A stretch of 11,330 nt of DNA from NCBI GenBank assembly GCA_002887195.1, contig PJAB01001945.1, forward strand, positions 1 to 11,330, in the 5' to 3' direction. The notes under the pieces are model-generated. The model saw nothing but the letters and a program-made list of their open reading frames with translations, made no database searches and was not told where the DNA came from. This document shows, piece by piece, positions 1 through 7,489 of the stretch. Made by a program: the position numbers and the translations under genes. Each line of letters begins with the position of its first letter. Position 1 is the stretch's first letter. Source of the DNA: Chrysochromulina parva (taxonomy: Eukaryota > Haptophyta > Prymnesiales > Chrysochromulinaceae).

Positions 1-61
1 CGGGCACCGAGATTTCCCCGGGGAATCTCATTCGCCGCCCTTAGACGTCACGCCGAAAAGC
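1..61. repeat. Left-end palindrome and leader
   Basis: Positions 9-29 form an imperfect palindrome with arms GAGATT and AATCTC around a CCCCGGGG core; one extra T is the only break. CCGAGATT at 7-14 is found inverted at 11296-11303. GAATCTCA at 23-30 recurs in direct orientation at 11257-11264. These shared words suggest terminal repeats of the element, possibly the short inverted or split repeats typical of the DIRS class, but they are short and could also come from a GAGAT-rich sequence family. No promoter motif is recognised. Confidence 0.4.
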
Positions 62-127
62 ATGGCAAGCCGAGTTCGGCGCACAAGCCCCCGCTCACGC
101 TCAAGCTCCAAAGAGTCAAAGGAATAA
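62..127 (+). CDS. Upstream ORF of 21 codons, TAATG overlap with the next ORF
   Basis: ATG at 62-64 opens a 21-codon frame that ends in TAA at 125-127. The last A of the stop is the first base of the ATG at 127-129, giving the pentamer TAATG. The peptide is rich in Arg and Ser and resembles no family. Stop-start overlaps of this kind are used for termination-reinitiation in some retrotransposons and viruses. Here it may be chance, because the frame of the following ORF is also open to the left edge of the window, so the real start of that protein could lie further upstream. Confidence 0.25.
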   Translation: MASRVRRTSPRSRSSSKESKE

Positions 128-1119
128 TGCCAGTCTCGTTCAAGCTCCACTATGCTCCAGCGGCCGCCGGCGTCGGGGCCATCGACACCAAGCGTGCCCG
201 TGCTCGTCACCCGCTGTACGAAGACGCGGGCAGCACACGTGTGGATGGGTGGCTTCTGTCCGCCCCGAAAGACGGAGCGGTGCTGGGCAGCGCCGCCGGC
301 GTGCTCCCTGGCACACTCGCAAAAATATGCATGGCTTTCGTGACATGTGGCGCCGACATTGTCGGGCTCACCCTCGCTGACTACGGGCTCATCAAGGACG
401 TGGCCTGGACTCGTTTCATCGCCACCCTCGCCGCCATTCATGGCGGGGAGGGCGCAACGCCCATCACGCTGGGATCGTTCCTCGAGGACATCGACGCCAA
501 GATCGCGCGGGCCACGCCCGCGCAGCGCGATGGCCTCACACTTCGCATGGCCGACCTCGACACCTCAATCCCGCTCGTCGCCGCACCTACCCCGCCTCCG
601 GCGGGCAACACTGATGCGGCGCTTCAGGAGACGTACGCGGCCGCCTATGCCGCCTGGGAAGGAGGTACCGTGCACCCGTACGCCTGCCTGCGCGAGCTCA
701 AATTCGGCATGCTGCGGGACGACTCTCGACCGGCCACCTTCACGCGCTGGGGCGGCTTATGTGCGCGATCCCCTCGTGGGCCGTGCCTGCTGTGCGAGGC
801 GAGACGGCGTTCAGGCGTGCCCTCCAAGCACTGGGCAATGCAGCGCTTGAAGGGATGGGGCTCACCGCCCACGACGCGGCAGACGCCGCCGAATGCCTGG
901 CCGCGAAGCTCAAGCGCATCGACCTCCCCCGTGCCATGGAGAGCTTCGGCGGACCATATCAGGAAGCACGGACCCGCGCCCTCATCGGCGAGATGCGCGC
1001 GGTGGACTCAGCATCCGTGCGCCAAGACCTCCTCCGTGACCGCCTCATTGGGGTGGTATCTCGTTTCCCCGGTGTGCGCGCCCTGCTGGGGGTCCGAGAC
1101 GACGGCGGATGCGAATTGA
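127..1119 (+). CDS. Gag-like region, segment 1 (trusted to about 760)
   Basis: This open frame starts at ATG 127 and stops at 1117-1119, but only about 127-760 (roughly 210 residues) looks like protein. After the residues FTRWGG the composition turns into Arg/Pro/Ser-rich out-of-frame translation, while good protein continues in the frame that is -1 relative to this one. The trusted part is alanine-rich and helical, with no signal peptide, membrane span or catalytic motif I recognise. Its place at the 5' end, before the zinc-knuckle and RT regions, is where Gag lies in retrotransposons, so Gag-like is an inference from position. No stop precedes 127 in this frame within the window, so the start is uncertain. 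A G4 run at 749-753 lies at the likely shift point. Confidence 0.5.
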   Translation: MPVSFKLHYAPAAAGVGAIDTKRARARHPLYEDAGSTRVDGWLLSAPKDGAVLGSAAGVLPGTLAKICMAFVTCGADIVGLTLADYGLIKDVAWTRFIATLAAIHGGEGATPITLGSFLEDIDAKIARATPAQRDGLTLRMADLDTSIPLVAAPTPPPAGNTDAALQETYAAAYAAWEGGTVHPYACLRELKFGMLRDDSRPATFTRWGGLCARSPRGPCLLCEARRRSGVPSKHWAMQRLKGWGSPPTTRQTPPNAWPRSSSASTSPVPWRASADHIRKHGPAPSSARCARWTQHPCAKTSSVTASLGWYLVSPVCAPCWGSETTADAN

Positions 1120-3173
1120 GCGGGCCCTCAGGCTTCGCTCTCCTCGCTGAAGTGGCGACGCGCATGGGCATCATTCGTACCGAGGCGGATTTCGCATGGG
1201 CCCCTCTGCGCGCTCTCTGTGACGAGATCGGCCACCTGGACGAGATGCTCCGCGCCGAGCCATGGATCGGGCGCACGGCGCGCGACCGCGCCGACCACGC
1301 CATCGACCTTCACCGCACGCAGGCGAGACGCGCTTCTGCGGCGTCGACGCACTACTCGACGCCAGATCGCCCCGCGGCAGGCCACGGAGCAGACTCCGCT
1401 CTCACTGTCGCGGAAGCGCGCGTCAAAGGCTCCGTGCCGAAGCACTTCCAAGGCGAACTTGCAGGGGCCTTGTCGCACACGCATTACCTTGATCTCAAGC
1501 GTGATATTCTAGCCGCGCTCGCAATGGGCGGCCCGTCGGCCATGCTTAACGCGCTTCAGATTGCGGCCTCGGGCGTCGCGCTCGATCACGCCAATGCACC
1601 TAAGGCGCGAGTCTGGTGCCCTCTCATGGTCCTTTTGTCGGAAGGCTCCTCCCGCGGCGTAGACGCGGCAGTGCTCGACCCTGAGCTGCAGATGCTCACC
1701 GACGCGGCTCGTGATCAATGGCCCGAGCTATATGGTCGTACGACTGGGCTGCAGCTCGCGCTCGATGGGCAAACTCTCCCCACCGCGCTCGTTGGTTGGG
1801 AAATGCCTGAGCTCGCCAAGGCCTTCCAGTCGAGCGATTGGCGCGACATCGACCTCGGCGCGGCCTTTGAGGCCGCACGAGCCAAAATGCGCAACGAGCC
1901 GTTTGTGGCGGGGCCTGCCAAAGACGCATACACGAACCGAGCGAGCATCGAAAACGCCATCGAAGTCGCCGAGCCGCTCCTCATGCTTCGCGGCTTCGGC
2001 GGCAACGGCAAGGGCACCCTGCCGTACATCCTCGACGAGGTGTGCACGTCGTGGAAGCTCTACGGCGGCAAAGGCGCCCAGCCCAAAACTCTCGCAAAGC
2101 TTGCGGAAGAAGGGCGCGCCTACGTCCTCGCCACGCTCGAGCACTTTGGACGCGTGCGCAACTCCGCGTCATCGCGACCAAGAACCCCCGCGCCCCCGAT
2201 CACGCGCGCAAAACGACGCCAGCTGCCGAGCAGCGCTGGGCGCTCCACGTTGCCAAGCTTCAGGGCTCGCTGGACCTGGCCGGGTATGCCGACTATTTCG
2301 GCGGCGGTGGCTCGGGCGGCGGTGCTGGCGGGCGGTCCGAGGGCGACGATGGCAGCGGCGGCGGCGGCAGCCGCGATAGCGGCGGCGGCGCCAAGAAGCA
2401 GAAGAAGCGTGCGGCGGCCGAGGACGCCAATGCTGACACTCGAGGTGTCCAGATGGCGCTTGATCTACGGCGCAAGACCCTTACCGTCACGCCGAAGGGG
2501 CGCCCGCCCATCGTCTATCTTACCACTACTATGCGCGAACGCGCCAAAGCTAAGCAGCGCTGCTGCTACAAAGGTATGGCAGCGTCGGCGCTCGGCTTGC
2601 CGGAGCAGGCGTTTTGCGACTTCAACCACGAGGAAGGCTGCGCCGAGCACTTGTGGGCGGCGACCGGTGCTAATCTCAGTCTTTGTCGCCGCGACCGCGA
2701 TGACGCAGCTGAGCGCCCCCCGAAAAAGCAGAAGCTTCGCCACGTCCGAGGCTCCCGTGACGGCGACGACGACGACGCAGGCGACGATGGCGACGACGAC
2801 CATGGCGGCGGCGGCGGCGGAGGCGACGGCGGCGGCGATGAGGCCGGCGATGATGCTGGCGGCGCCGACGGCGACGCGGGCGCTGGGGCAGGACAACCCC
2901 CGTCTACCGCGGGCACGGGCGGCAGTGGCCGCCCGGGCAGCGGCGGCTCTAGCAGCGGCAGCCGGGGCGGCGGCCGAGGCAAGGGCAGCGGCCGCGGCGG
3001 CAAAGGCGGAGGCCGCGGCAGCGGCAAGGGCGGCCGCAAGACCATCGATTTCATCGACGCGACGTTGGCCGCCACAGCGCCCGCGCTCGCCGCCAATCCT
3101 GCGAAGCTCGAACCGGCGGACGGAACCGGTGCCACGACGGATCACACGGCCAACGCCGACCACAATCTTTTGA
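759..3173 (+). CDS. Gag-like region, segment 2 (trusted about 760-2160)
   Basis: This frame continues segment 1 after a -1 step. About 465 residues (to 2160) have the balanced composition of a folded protein: long amphipathic stretches, few Arg/Pro runs, and motifs such as VKGSVPKHF and LLMLRGFGGNGKGT. Beyond 2160 the same frame becomes Arg/Pro/Ser and poly-Ala translation of GC-rich repeats and is not believed, although it stays open to 3173. The ATG at 759 is only the first Met after the shift and probably not a real start. GFGGNGKGT at 1992-2018 looks like an adenylate-kinase-type phosphate loop, but no further nucleotide-binding motif follows, so I do not call an ATPase. No family is recognised; a capsid/matrix-like role is inferred from position alone. 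Confidence 0.5.
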   Translation: MCAIPSWAVPAVRGETAFRRALQALGNAALEGMGLTAHDAADAAECLAAKLKRIDLPRAMESFGGPYQEARTRALIGEMRAVDSASVRQDLLRDRLIGVVSRFPGVRALLGVRDDGGCELSGPSGFALLAEVATRMGIIRTEADFAWAPLRALCDEIGHLDEMLRAEPWIGRTARDRADHAIDLHRTQARRASAASTHYSTPDRPAAGHGADSALTVAEARVKGSVPKHFQGELAGALSHTHYLDLKRDILAALAMGGPSAMLNALQIAASGVALDHANAPKARVWCPLMVLLSEGSSRGVDAAVLDPELQMLTDAARDQWPELYGRTTGLQLALDGQTLPTALVGWEMPELAKAFQSSDWRDIDLGAAFEAARAKMRNEPFVAGPAKDAYTNRASIENAIEVAEPLLMLRGFGGNGKGTLPYILDEVCTSWKLYGGKGAQPKTLAKLAEEGRAYVLATLEHFGRVRNSASSRPRTPAPPITRAKRRQLPSSAGRSTLPSFRARWTWPGMPTISAAVARAAVLAGGPRATMAAAAAAAAIAAAAPRSRRSVRRPRTPMLTLEVSRWRLIYGARPLPSRRRGARPSSILPLLCANAPKLSSAAATKVWQRRRSACRSRRFATSTTRKAAPSTCGRRPVLISVFVAATAMTQLSAPRKSRSFATSEAPVTATTTTQATMATTTMAAAAAEATAAAMRPAMMLAAPTATRALGQDNPRLPRARAAVAARAAAALAAAAGAAAEARAAAAAAKAEAAAAARAAARPSISSTRRWPPQRPRSPPILRSSNRRTEPVPRRITRPTPTTIF

Positions 3174-6100
3174 CGGGCTTCGCCGTAGAGGCAGGCGCGG
3201 TGCGCATCCAGGAACCCATATTCGTCCAAGCTCTCACGCGCCTCGAGGCGCCGATCGACACTATCGTCATCGGCGATACCAGCGGCCGCGTGCGGGACGC
3301 GTCGAACGCTGCGGGTTGGCCTGCCATCTCCGTCTCAGAGCGGCGATGCTCAAGCACGGCAGCAGGCTTCAGCTTCGAGGGCGACGCCCGTGACGTACTG
3401 AGCCTAGGACCATGGCGGCGCGCGATCGCCCTGCCCGATGCCAAGCAGCAAGCCGCGCGCATGGGCCTCGGCATGGCCGCGGTCAAGGCTGCCGATGGCC
3501 GGCTCTTCGCAGGCATGGCCAGGTGGCTATGTCTCTGGTGCGTCGCGGCGACGGCGGTCTGCATTGTGCAGCCGGATGTCTTCATCGTCGACTTCTACGA
3601 CGCCCCCGTCATCCCCACGTCACCTAGGGCATGGGGCGATGACGACGACGACCTCGCGCTCCTGTTTTGGCGCGGAGCGCCTACGCCGGTGCCGCCCACT
3701 GAGGGGCATGTCGCGGCGTCACACACCGACGAGGGGCGCCGCGCTCGCGACGCAGCAGCATCGCACCTTAGGCTCACGCAAGGAGTTGCCACGCAACTCC
3801 TGCCAGACGACAGCGGCGCCGATCTGACATTTGGCGTCGAGATCGAGCGGCTTGCCGCGTCTTTCTACGCGGCAGGACTTCCCATACCACAGTGGTACAA
3901 TAGTGCGGCTGCAGGTCCACCGGAGGCGTCGGAACGCGCGTACATGCTCGAGCGCGGACTCGGCGATGGTCGTCGCCTGGATGGCCGCGTCGTGCCGCGC
4001 CTTGTGCGGCGCGATCTGGGCGATCCTACATGGTGTGATGGTGTTGACGGACACATCGCCAAGATGCTGCGGTCCGCGCGCATCCCGGCGGTGTCGCCGC
4101 GCGGGCGAGCTCTCGCAGACGGCTATCGGGCACTTCGACGAGTGGACGACGAGCGTGCTCGGCGTGCTCCGGCTCGACAAGGGCAGGCACGTAGCACCGT
4201 CATCACGCGCGTGCGCGTCGACGCGCCCGGAACGAATGCCGTCGCCGTCATCCCAGGACGCATCGACAGCGGCGTTGTCATGCTACTGCTCCCCGGCCCC
4301 GCGCACTCGACGGCTGATGTGGCCGGGAGATCACTGCCGGAGGCGCACGGAGCCACTTCGGAAGCTCGCAAGCTTATCACTGGCGCGGCGGCCGCGCTCG
4401 GCAACGCACTCTTCCAGGCAAGCGCCCACGGCGACAGCACACAGGCAGCATCGACGCGAAGCGCCTTGGCAATGATCCTCACGCTGGGCGGGGCCTCGCT
4501 TGCCGTTGTCGTCATGCTCGCCCCTCCCGATGTACAACCAAGCTCGGGAGCGATCGCCGAAGGCTTTTCGTGGCAGCGGGCCGCGGCGGCGGCCGGCCTC
4601 CCGCGTCACACGGTGGTCTGTGTGGCCGAACAATTTATTCTGCGCTGGGTCTCGGCGGTAGCGGACGTGCACGTCATTGGCGGGCGCACGGGCGTCGCCG
4701 AGGCACAGCCAACGTCACGGTCGCTCAACGCCGAGCGTCTGGCGTCTGTCGATCTGGCGGCCGCCGCACGCGAAGAAGCCAGCGCGCTAGCGCACGTTTC
4801 AGCTGGCCTGCTCGACGCCGCCGCCCGCGAGCCGCAGCTCGCGGACGCACTTCTATGCTGGCGGGAAAAGGTGACCACGGCGCATGACGTTTCGCCGCCG
4901 ACGCTCGTGGCGGCGTTGGGGCGCGAGCCGCCGGCCGCACTAGCATCCGAGCCGTTCTCATATCGCTGCTCCATCCCCAGCACACCACCGGTTGCGTTGC
5001 GCAGCATGGCGCCGCGCTGGCCCGTGGGAGTCCCACGGCCTGCAAACATGCTCGACACGTACTCGCCGCAGGCTCGAGAAGAAGTGCGAGCCCAGCTGTA
5101 CGCCGTCGAGAGATGGAACGCGATTCGCGTGCGGGGCCTCACCTCACCTCGGCCCAACCACAAGAGCTGGAGCGATGACGCACGCCTCCCATGGTTCCGT
5201 GGCCGCGTGCTTTGGGAACGGGGCGGGCGCTGCGAGCTCATTGACACGCGGCTTCCGGCGACGCGTGTGCGCATGCACCGCGAGGCGGTACTGTGGATGC
5301 TGCGCGATTTTCCGCACAGGCAGCTCGTGTCGTTCCTGGTGCACGGCGTCACTCTGCATGACGATCTCCCCCTCCAAACGTCCATCGCCGCCAATCTCCT
5401 CTCATTTTACGAGGTGCGAGGCGGCCCGGACGCCGTCGCCGATGAAATGCACGGGCTCAAGGAGCGCGGATGGTATCTCAGCAGCGCCGGCCTGGTCACA
5501 ACGGCGGACATGGCCACAGTGGCCACGACGGCGGCAGGAACTGCGACGGCGCCAGCCGGGGCGGCGACGACTTCGTCTGTCAGCACTGCGAGGCTTCTAA
5601 CCTCACCCGCCAGGATCAACCCGCGCGGCGCCGTGCCGCGCAAAGACCTCGGCCCGCCGCGAGGCGTCGCGGAGCTGGGATATCCGCGTCGGGAGACGTT
5701 CACCGTTGACACGGGTGAACCCGTCACCTCGGTGAACGTCGCCACGAGCGCGGAACACTCTGCGGAGACGGGTGACGACTTTTGGGCGCGAAGGGAGGTC
5801 AAACCCCGCCCTTGCGATCTCATGTTCAACTTACTCGTTCTGCGCGCTATGGGCAGCCTTATGCGGGCCGCCTGCGGCGTCGCGCCGGCGACTCTGCTCA
5901 TCCTGTTCGACTACAAGTACTTCTTCCACGCGCTCGCCTATATGGCAGGGGACGTGTGGAAGACGGGCTGCGCGGTGCCCGCTCGGGAGGCACCCGGCGT
6001 GGCGAGCCGTACCCGTCTCGACGTGCTTATCGAGCTCGTCCTCGCCATGGGCTGGACGCAGGCGAGCAAGGTCGCGCAAGATTTCGCCAACGCCCTTATG

Positions 6101-7489
6101 TGGCTCCTTCTTCGCGCGGTGGACAAAGCACTGGCGCCGCACATCATCGAGCTCCGCGATATGAGCGCCGAGTTTGATGCGATGTGGCGAGGCAGGCTGG
6201 GGCTTGCACACGACGACTACGGCACACAGGCGCGCATCGTCACCGCGCTACAATACACTGACGATAGCGTCAAGGCGTGCTTGGGAGCGACGGCTACCGT
6301 CACCACCATCGTGGAATTCTGCCGTTTGATCGGACCGCGCTTCTACCCGGGACCGGACGCGCACGAGTCGGCGCGAGGCACGGTCACGCGATCCGTGCTT
6401 GACGAATACGGCGTGGCGCTACAGGCGTGGAGACAGCTCGCGCCCAAAGGCAGTGTGCGCGCCATTGGGCGCGATGCGTGCGAGCAGCCCAACGTCCGCT
6501 CCATCCCAACGGGTCGCGGCACCGCGGGAGGCAACCCGTTCCCGATCACGACGGGGCAGAGTGCAAGACGGGTTACCGCAGGTTACGCGTGCCTTCTCGC
6601 CAGTGTCCCTGGCACAACGGCGCGGGACGTCGGCACGCTCCTGAATCTACGGGTAGCGCCGGGGTACGCGCAGCTGCTCTCGGAACAGCTGCAAGCGCTT
6701 GTCAACGACCTCGCCGTGCGCGTTCTCGCCGGCGAGCACATAGCGCTCAGGTGCCCGGGCTGCCCCACCCCCCTGCAACATGGGTGTTGTCACTCCCTCG
6801 TTCTTGCCGCGGCGGTGGCTCAGCGCTGCTCCATATCGCTCGAGACAGCTGCTGGGCCGCCGGCGGATCCGGTCACGGCCCCGCCGCGCGTTGCCTACGG
6901 GCTCGATCTCGAGGCCGCCAAGATGCACAAATGGCACCTCGGCGGCTGCGGCATATGGACGGGCGTCGGCATGAGCGCCACTTACCTGGTCACCTGGGTG
7001 CCACAGTCCAAGGCAGCACGCTGCCTCGTGGAAATTTCGGACGTGCTCGACGGACACTGCGAGGTCGCGCGATATCGCAGCCTACACGGCGCCCTTGCTG
7101 ATCTCGTGCTCCCCACCGGGGGAGGTTGGTACCGCATGCAGGGCATGGCGGTGCCCCTGCGGAGCGATCAGGAGCTAGGCGAAGGGCCTAACGTACTCGT
7201 GCGCAAACGCCCGCAGCTATGGCAGCGGCTCCAGGCCTGGCAGACGGTACTCGCCAACTGCCCCGGTGCAGCCATGGTGGCGGTACTGCCAGCTGTCCAC
7301 CGCGCGCAGCGCACCGACGTCGTCACTTGGGACATCGGAGGCGATGCCGCCAAGGATGGCGAGCCCAAACAGGGCCTCGGCGCATGGTTCTATGGCGTAT
7401 GGTGGTGCGCGCCGCTCGGCGACTGGCCACAGTGCTTGCGACCGCTCACATCACCTGCCTCGAGCTCGTCGAGGTTGGACTGGGCGTAG
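2042..7489 (+). CDS. Gag C-terminus, methyltransferase-like domain, reverse transcriptase and start of RNase H (polyprotein; trusted about 2160-7430)
   Basis: The longest frame, 1815 codons, stops at TAG 7487-7489. Residues 1-40 are out-of-frame; protein begins near LRVIATKNPR (about residue 41). In order it holds: acidic and Gly-rich stretches with KKQKKR (118-123); a Cys/His cluster (174-203); PPKKQKLRHVR (226-236) and an RGG-like block (295-333); a C5-methyltransferase-like domain (about 407-590); about 480 residues of unknown nature; then reverse transcriptase with motif A FDYKYFFHAL (1289-1298), motif B region MGWTQASKVAQDF and motif C YTDD (1405-1408); and the first RNase H aspartate in TWDIGGD (Asp1764). 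The frame then breaks inside RNase H and continues -1 in the next frame. No stop or frame change separates Gag from Pol here, so a fused Gag-Pol is encoded. Nearby noise frames on both strands are open only because the DNA is GC-rich. Confidence 0.8.
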   Translation: MHVVEALRRQRRPAQNSRKACGRRARLRPRHARALWTRAQLRVIATKNPRAPDHARKTTPAAEQRWALHVAKLQGSLDLAGYADYFGGGGSGGGAGGRSEGDDGSGGGGSRDSGGGAKKQKKRAAAEDANADTRGVQMALDLRRKTLTVTPKGRPPIVYLTTTMRERAKAKQRCCYKGMAASALGLPEQAFCDFNHEEGCAEHLWAATGANLSLCRRDRDDAAERPPKKQKLRHVRGSRDGDDDDAGDDGDDDHGGGGGGGDGGGDEAGDDAGGADGDAGAGAGQPPSTAGTGGSGRPGSGGSSSGSRGGGRGKGSGRGGKGGGRGSGKGGRKTIDFIDATLAATAPALAANPAKLEPADGTGATTDHTANADHNLLTGFAVEAGAVRIQEPIFVQALTRLEAPIDTIVIGDTSGRVRDASNAAGWPAISVSERRCSSTAAGFSFEGDARDVLSLGPWRRAIALPDAKQQAARMGLGMAAVKAADGRLFAGMARWLCLWCVAATAVCIVQPDVFIVDFYDAPVIPTSPRAWGDDDDDLALLFWRGAPTPVPPTEGHVAASHTDEGRRARDAAASHLRLTQGVATQLLPDDSGADLTFGVEIERLAASFYAAGLPIPQWYNSAAAGPPEASERAYMLERGLGDGRRLDGRVVPRLVRRDLGDPTWCDGVDGHIAKMLRSARIPAVSPRGRALADGYRALRRVDDERARRAPARQGQARSTVITRVRVDAPGTNAVAVIPGRIDSGVVMLLLPGPAHSTADVAGRSLPEAHGATSEARKLITGAAAALGNALFQASAHGDSTQAASTRSALAMILTLGGASLAVVVMLAPPDVQPSSGAIAEGFSWQRAAAAAGLPRHTVVCVAEQFILRWVSAVADVHVIGGRTGVAEAQPTSRSLNAERLASVDLAAAAREEASALAHVSAGLLDAAAREPQLADALLCWREKVTTAHDVSPPTLVAALGREPPAALASEPFSYRCSIPSTPPVALRSMAPRWPVGVPRPANMLDTYSPQAREEVRAQLYAVERWNAIRVRGLTSPRPNHKSWSDDARLPWFRGRVLWERGGRCELIDTRLPATRVRMHREAVLWMLRDFPHRQLVSFLVHGVTLHDDLPLQTSIAANLLSFYEVRGGPDAVADEMHGLKERGWYLSSAGLVTTADMATVATTAAGTATAPAGAATTSSVSTARLLTSPARINPRGAVPRKDLGPPRGVAELGYPRRETFTVDTGEPVTSVNVATSAEHSAETGDDFWARREVKPRPCDLMFNLLVLRAMGSLMRAACGVAPATLLILFDYKYFFHALAYMAGDVWKTGCAVPAREAPGVASRTRLDVLIELVLAMGWTQASKVAQDFANALMWLLLRAVDKALAPHIIELRDMSAEFDAMWRGRLGLAHDDYGTQARIVTALQYTDDSVKACLGATATVTTIVEFCRLIGPRFYPGPDAHESARGTVTRSVLDEYGVALQAWRQLAPKGSVRAIGRDACEQPNVRSIPTGRGTAGGNPFPITTGQSARRVTAGYACLLASVPGTTARDVGTLLNLRVAPGYAQLLSEQLQALVNDLAVRVLAGEHIALRCPGCPTPLQHGCCHSLVLAAAVAQRCSISLETAAGPPADPVTAPPRVAYGLDLEAAKMHKWHLGGCGIWTGVGMSATYLVTWVPQSKAARCLVEISDVLDGHCEVARYRSLHGALADLVLPTGGGWYRMQGMAVPLRSDQELGEGPNVLVRKRPQLWQRLQAWQTVLANCPGAAMVAVLPAVHRAQRTDVVTWDIGGDAAKDGEPKQGLGAWFYGVWWCAPLGDWPQCLRPLTSPASSSSRLDWA
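2297..2395 (+). repeat. Imperfect GGC/GRC triplet tract, coding for Gly/Ser/Asp-rich segment
   Basis: A run of GGC-type triplets interrupted by GAC, AGC and GCT codes for Gly-rich sequence with a few Asp and Ser, ending in the basic patch KKQKKR. Such triplet tracts expand and contract easily and translate without stops in several frames, which explains the spurious poly-Ala frames over this stretch. Confidence 0.6.
2564..2650 (+). other. Putative zinc-knuckle of the Gag-like region
   Basis: In the polyprotein frame, CC at residues 174-175 is followed by C192-x3-H196-x3-C200-x2-H203 (2615-2650). Cys/His clusters of about this size near the Gag C-terminus bind nucleic acid in many retroelements. 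The spacing does not match the classic CCHC knuckle (C-x2-C-x4-H-x4-C), so a CCCH-like or diverged finger is equally possible. Basic NLS-like patches lie on both sides (2393-2410 and 2717-2749), consistent with RNA binding and nuclear entry. Confidence 0.4.
2758..3035 (+). repeat. Second triplet-rich tract: acidic Asp/Gly block then Arg/Gly (RGG-like) block
   Basis: GAC/GGC triplets code first for an Asp/Gly-rich acidic stretch, then for Gly/Ser with interspersed Arg and Lys (RGGGRGKG-type words). RGG-rich tails bind RNA in many proteins, which suits a Gag C-terminus. The switch from acidic to basic low complexity within 90 residues is notable. Slippage-prone composition means its length probably varies between copies. 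Confidence 0.6.
3260..3810 (+). other. Degenerate cytosine-C5 DNA methyltransferase-like domain
   Basis: Polyprotein residues about 407-590 match, block by block, the small phage-type DNA methylases related to C5-cytosine enzymes as I know them. The blocks are: a nucleotide-binding-like segment VIGDTSGRVRDASNAAG; an acidic strand FEGDARDVL; W-x2-AIALP, where the family has the catalytic Pro-Pro-Cys; K-x2-DGR; CIVQP, where the family has Glu-Asn-Pro; then LLFWRGAPTPVPPT and a helical RRARDAAASHL end. In this copy the Pro-Pro-Cys is Pro-Asp-Ala (AIALPDA at 3422-3442) and the Glu-Asn-Pro is Val-Gln-Pro, so methyl transfer by the C5 mechanism should be impossible. Described DIRS elements usually carry a Dam-like adenine methylase after RNase H; this domain differs in type and position. 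The family call rests on remembered motif order, not a search. Confidence 0.5.
3811..5250 (+). other. Polyprotein region without recognised domain
   Basis: Residues about 590-1070 are in frame, have sensible composition and no low complexity, and contain well-formed hydrophobic segments such as GVVMLLLPG, LAMILTLGGASLAVVVML and HTVVCVAEQFILRWV. The second of these is hydrophobic enough to be a buried helix or strand set, but I do not call a membrane span. A DSG triplet (residues 742-744) recalls retroviral aspartic proteases but lacks the other signatures. Given the flanking domains it is either a spacer, a diverged protease or an RT N-terminal extension. Confidence 0.4.
5250..6720 (+). other. 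Reverse transcriptase domain (DIRS type)
   Basis: The N-terminal part (HREAVLWMLRDFPHRQLVSF, about 5276-5335, then LHDDLPL) matches the upstream region of DIRS reverse transcriptases. Fingers follow with NPRGAVPRKDLG (about 5618) and RGVAELGYPR, the equivalent of the usual Lys/Arg-rich strand. Palm motif A is FDYKYFFHAL with the first catalytic Asp at 5909-5911, the motif B region is MGWTQASKVAQDFANAL (6047-6097), and motif C is YTDD (6254-6265), giving both further aspartates. All three catalytic acids are present and in one frame, so the palm itself is intact. Thr in place of the usual Leu/Val/Ile of YxDD, and Tyr-Lys-Tyr in motif A, mark this as a diverged branch. Confidence 0.85.

Noticed and set aside
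1..126. Dinoflagellate spliced-leader relic at the 5' end
   Set aside because: I looked for the conserved leader sequence and did not see it, so it gives no support for a dinoflagellate host.
101..149. Direct repeat TCAAGCTCCA at 101-110 and 140-149
   Set aside because: At ten bases and in one region of similar composition it may easily be chance; no further copy or function is visible.
28..441. Antisense open frame of 137 codons at the left end
   Set aside because: It lies opposite credible sense protein, has no motif and reflects the lack of stops in GC-rich DNA.
740..775. Canonical -1 slippery heptamer at the frame-change sites
   Set aside because: GGGCGGC here is not of the X-XXY-YYZ type, and no A-, T- or C-rich heptamer was seen at the other three junctions.
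4265..4273. Aspartic protease active site (DSG in GRIDSGVVMLLLPG)
   Set aside because: Only the triplet fits; no flap or C-terminal hydrophobic-Gly signature follows, and DIRS elements usually lack this enzyme.
4606..5394. Antisense open frame of 262 codons
   Set aside because: It is Arg/Ser/Ala-rich without domains and fully opposite the intact polyprotein frame; a composition shadow.
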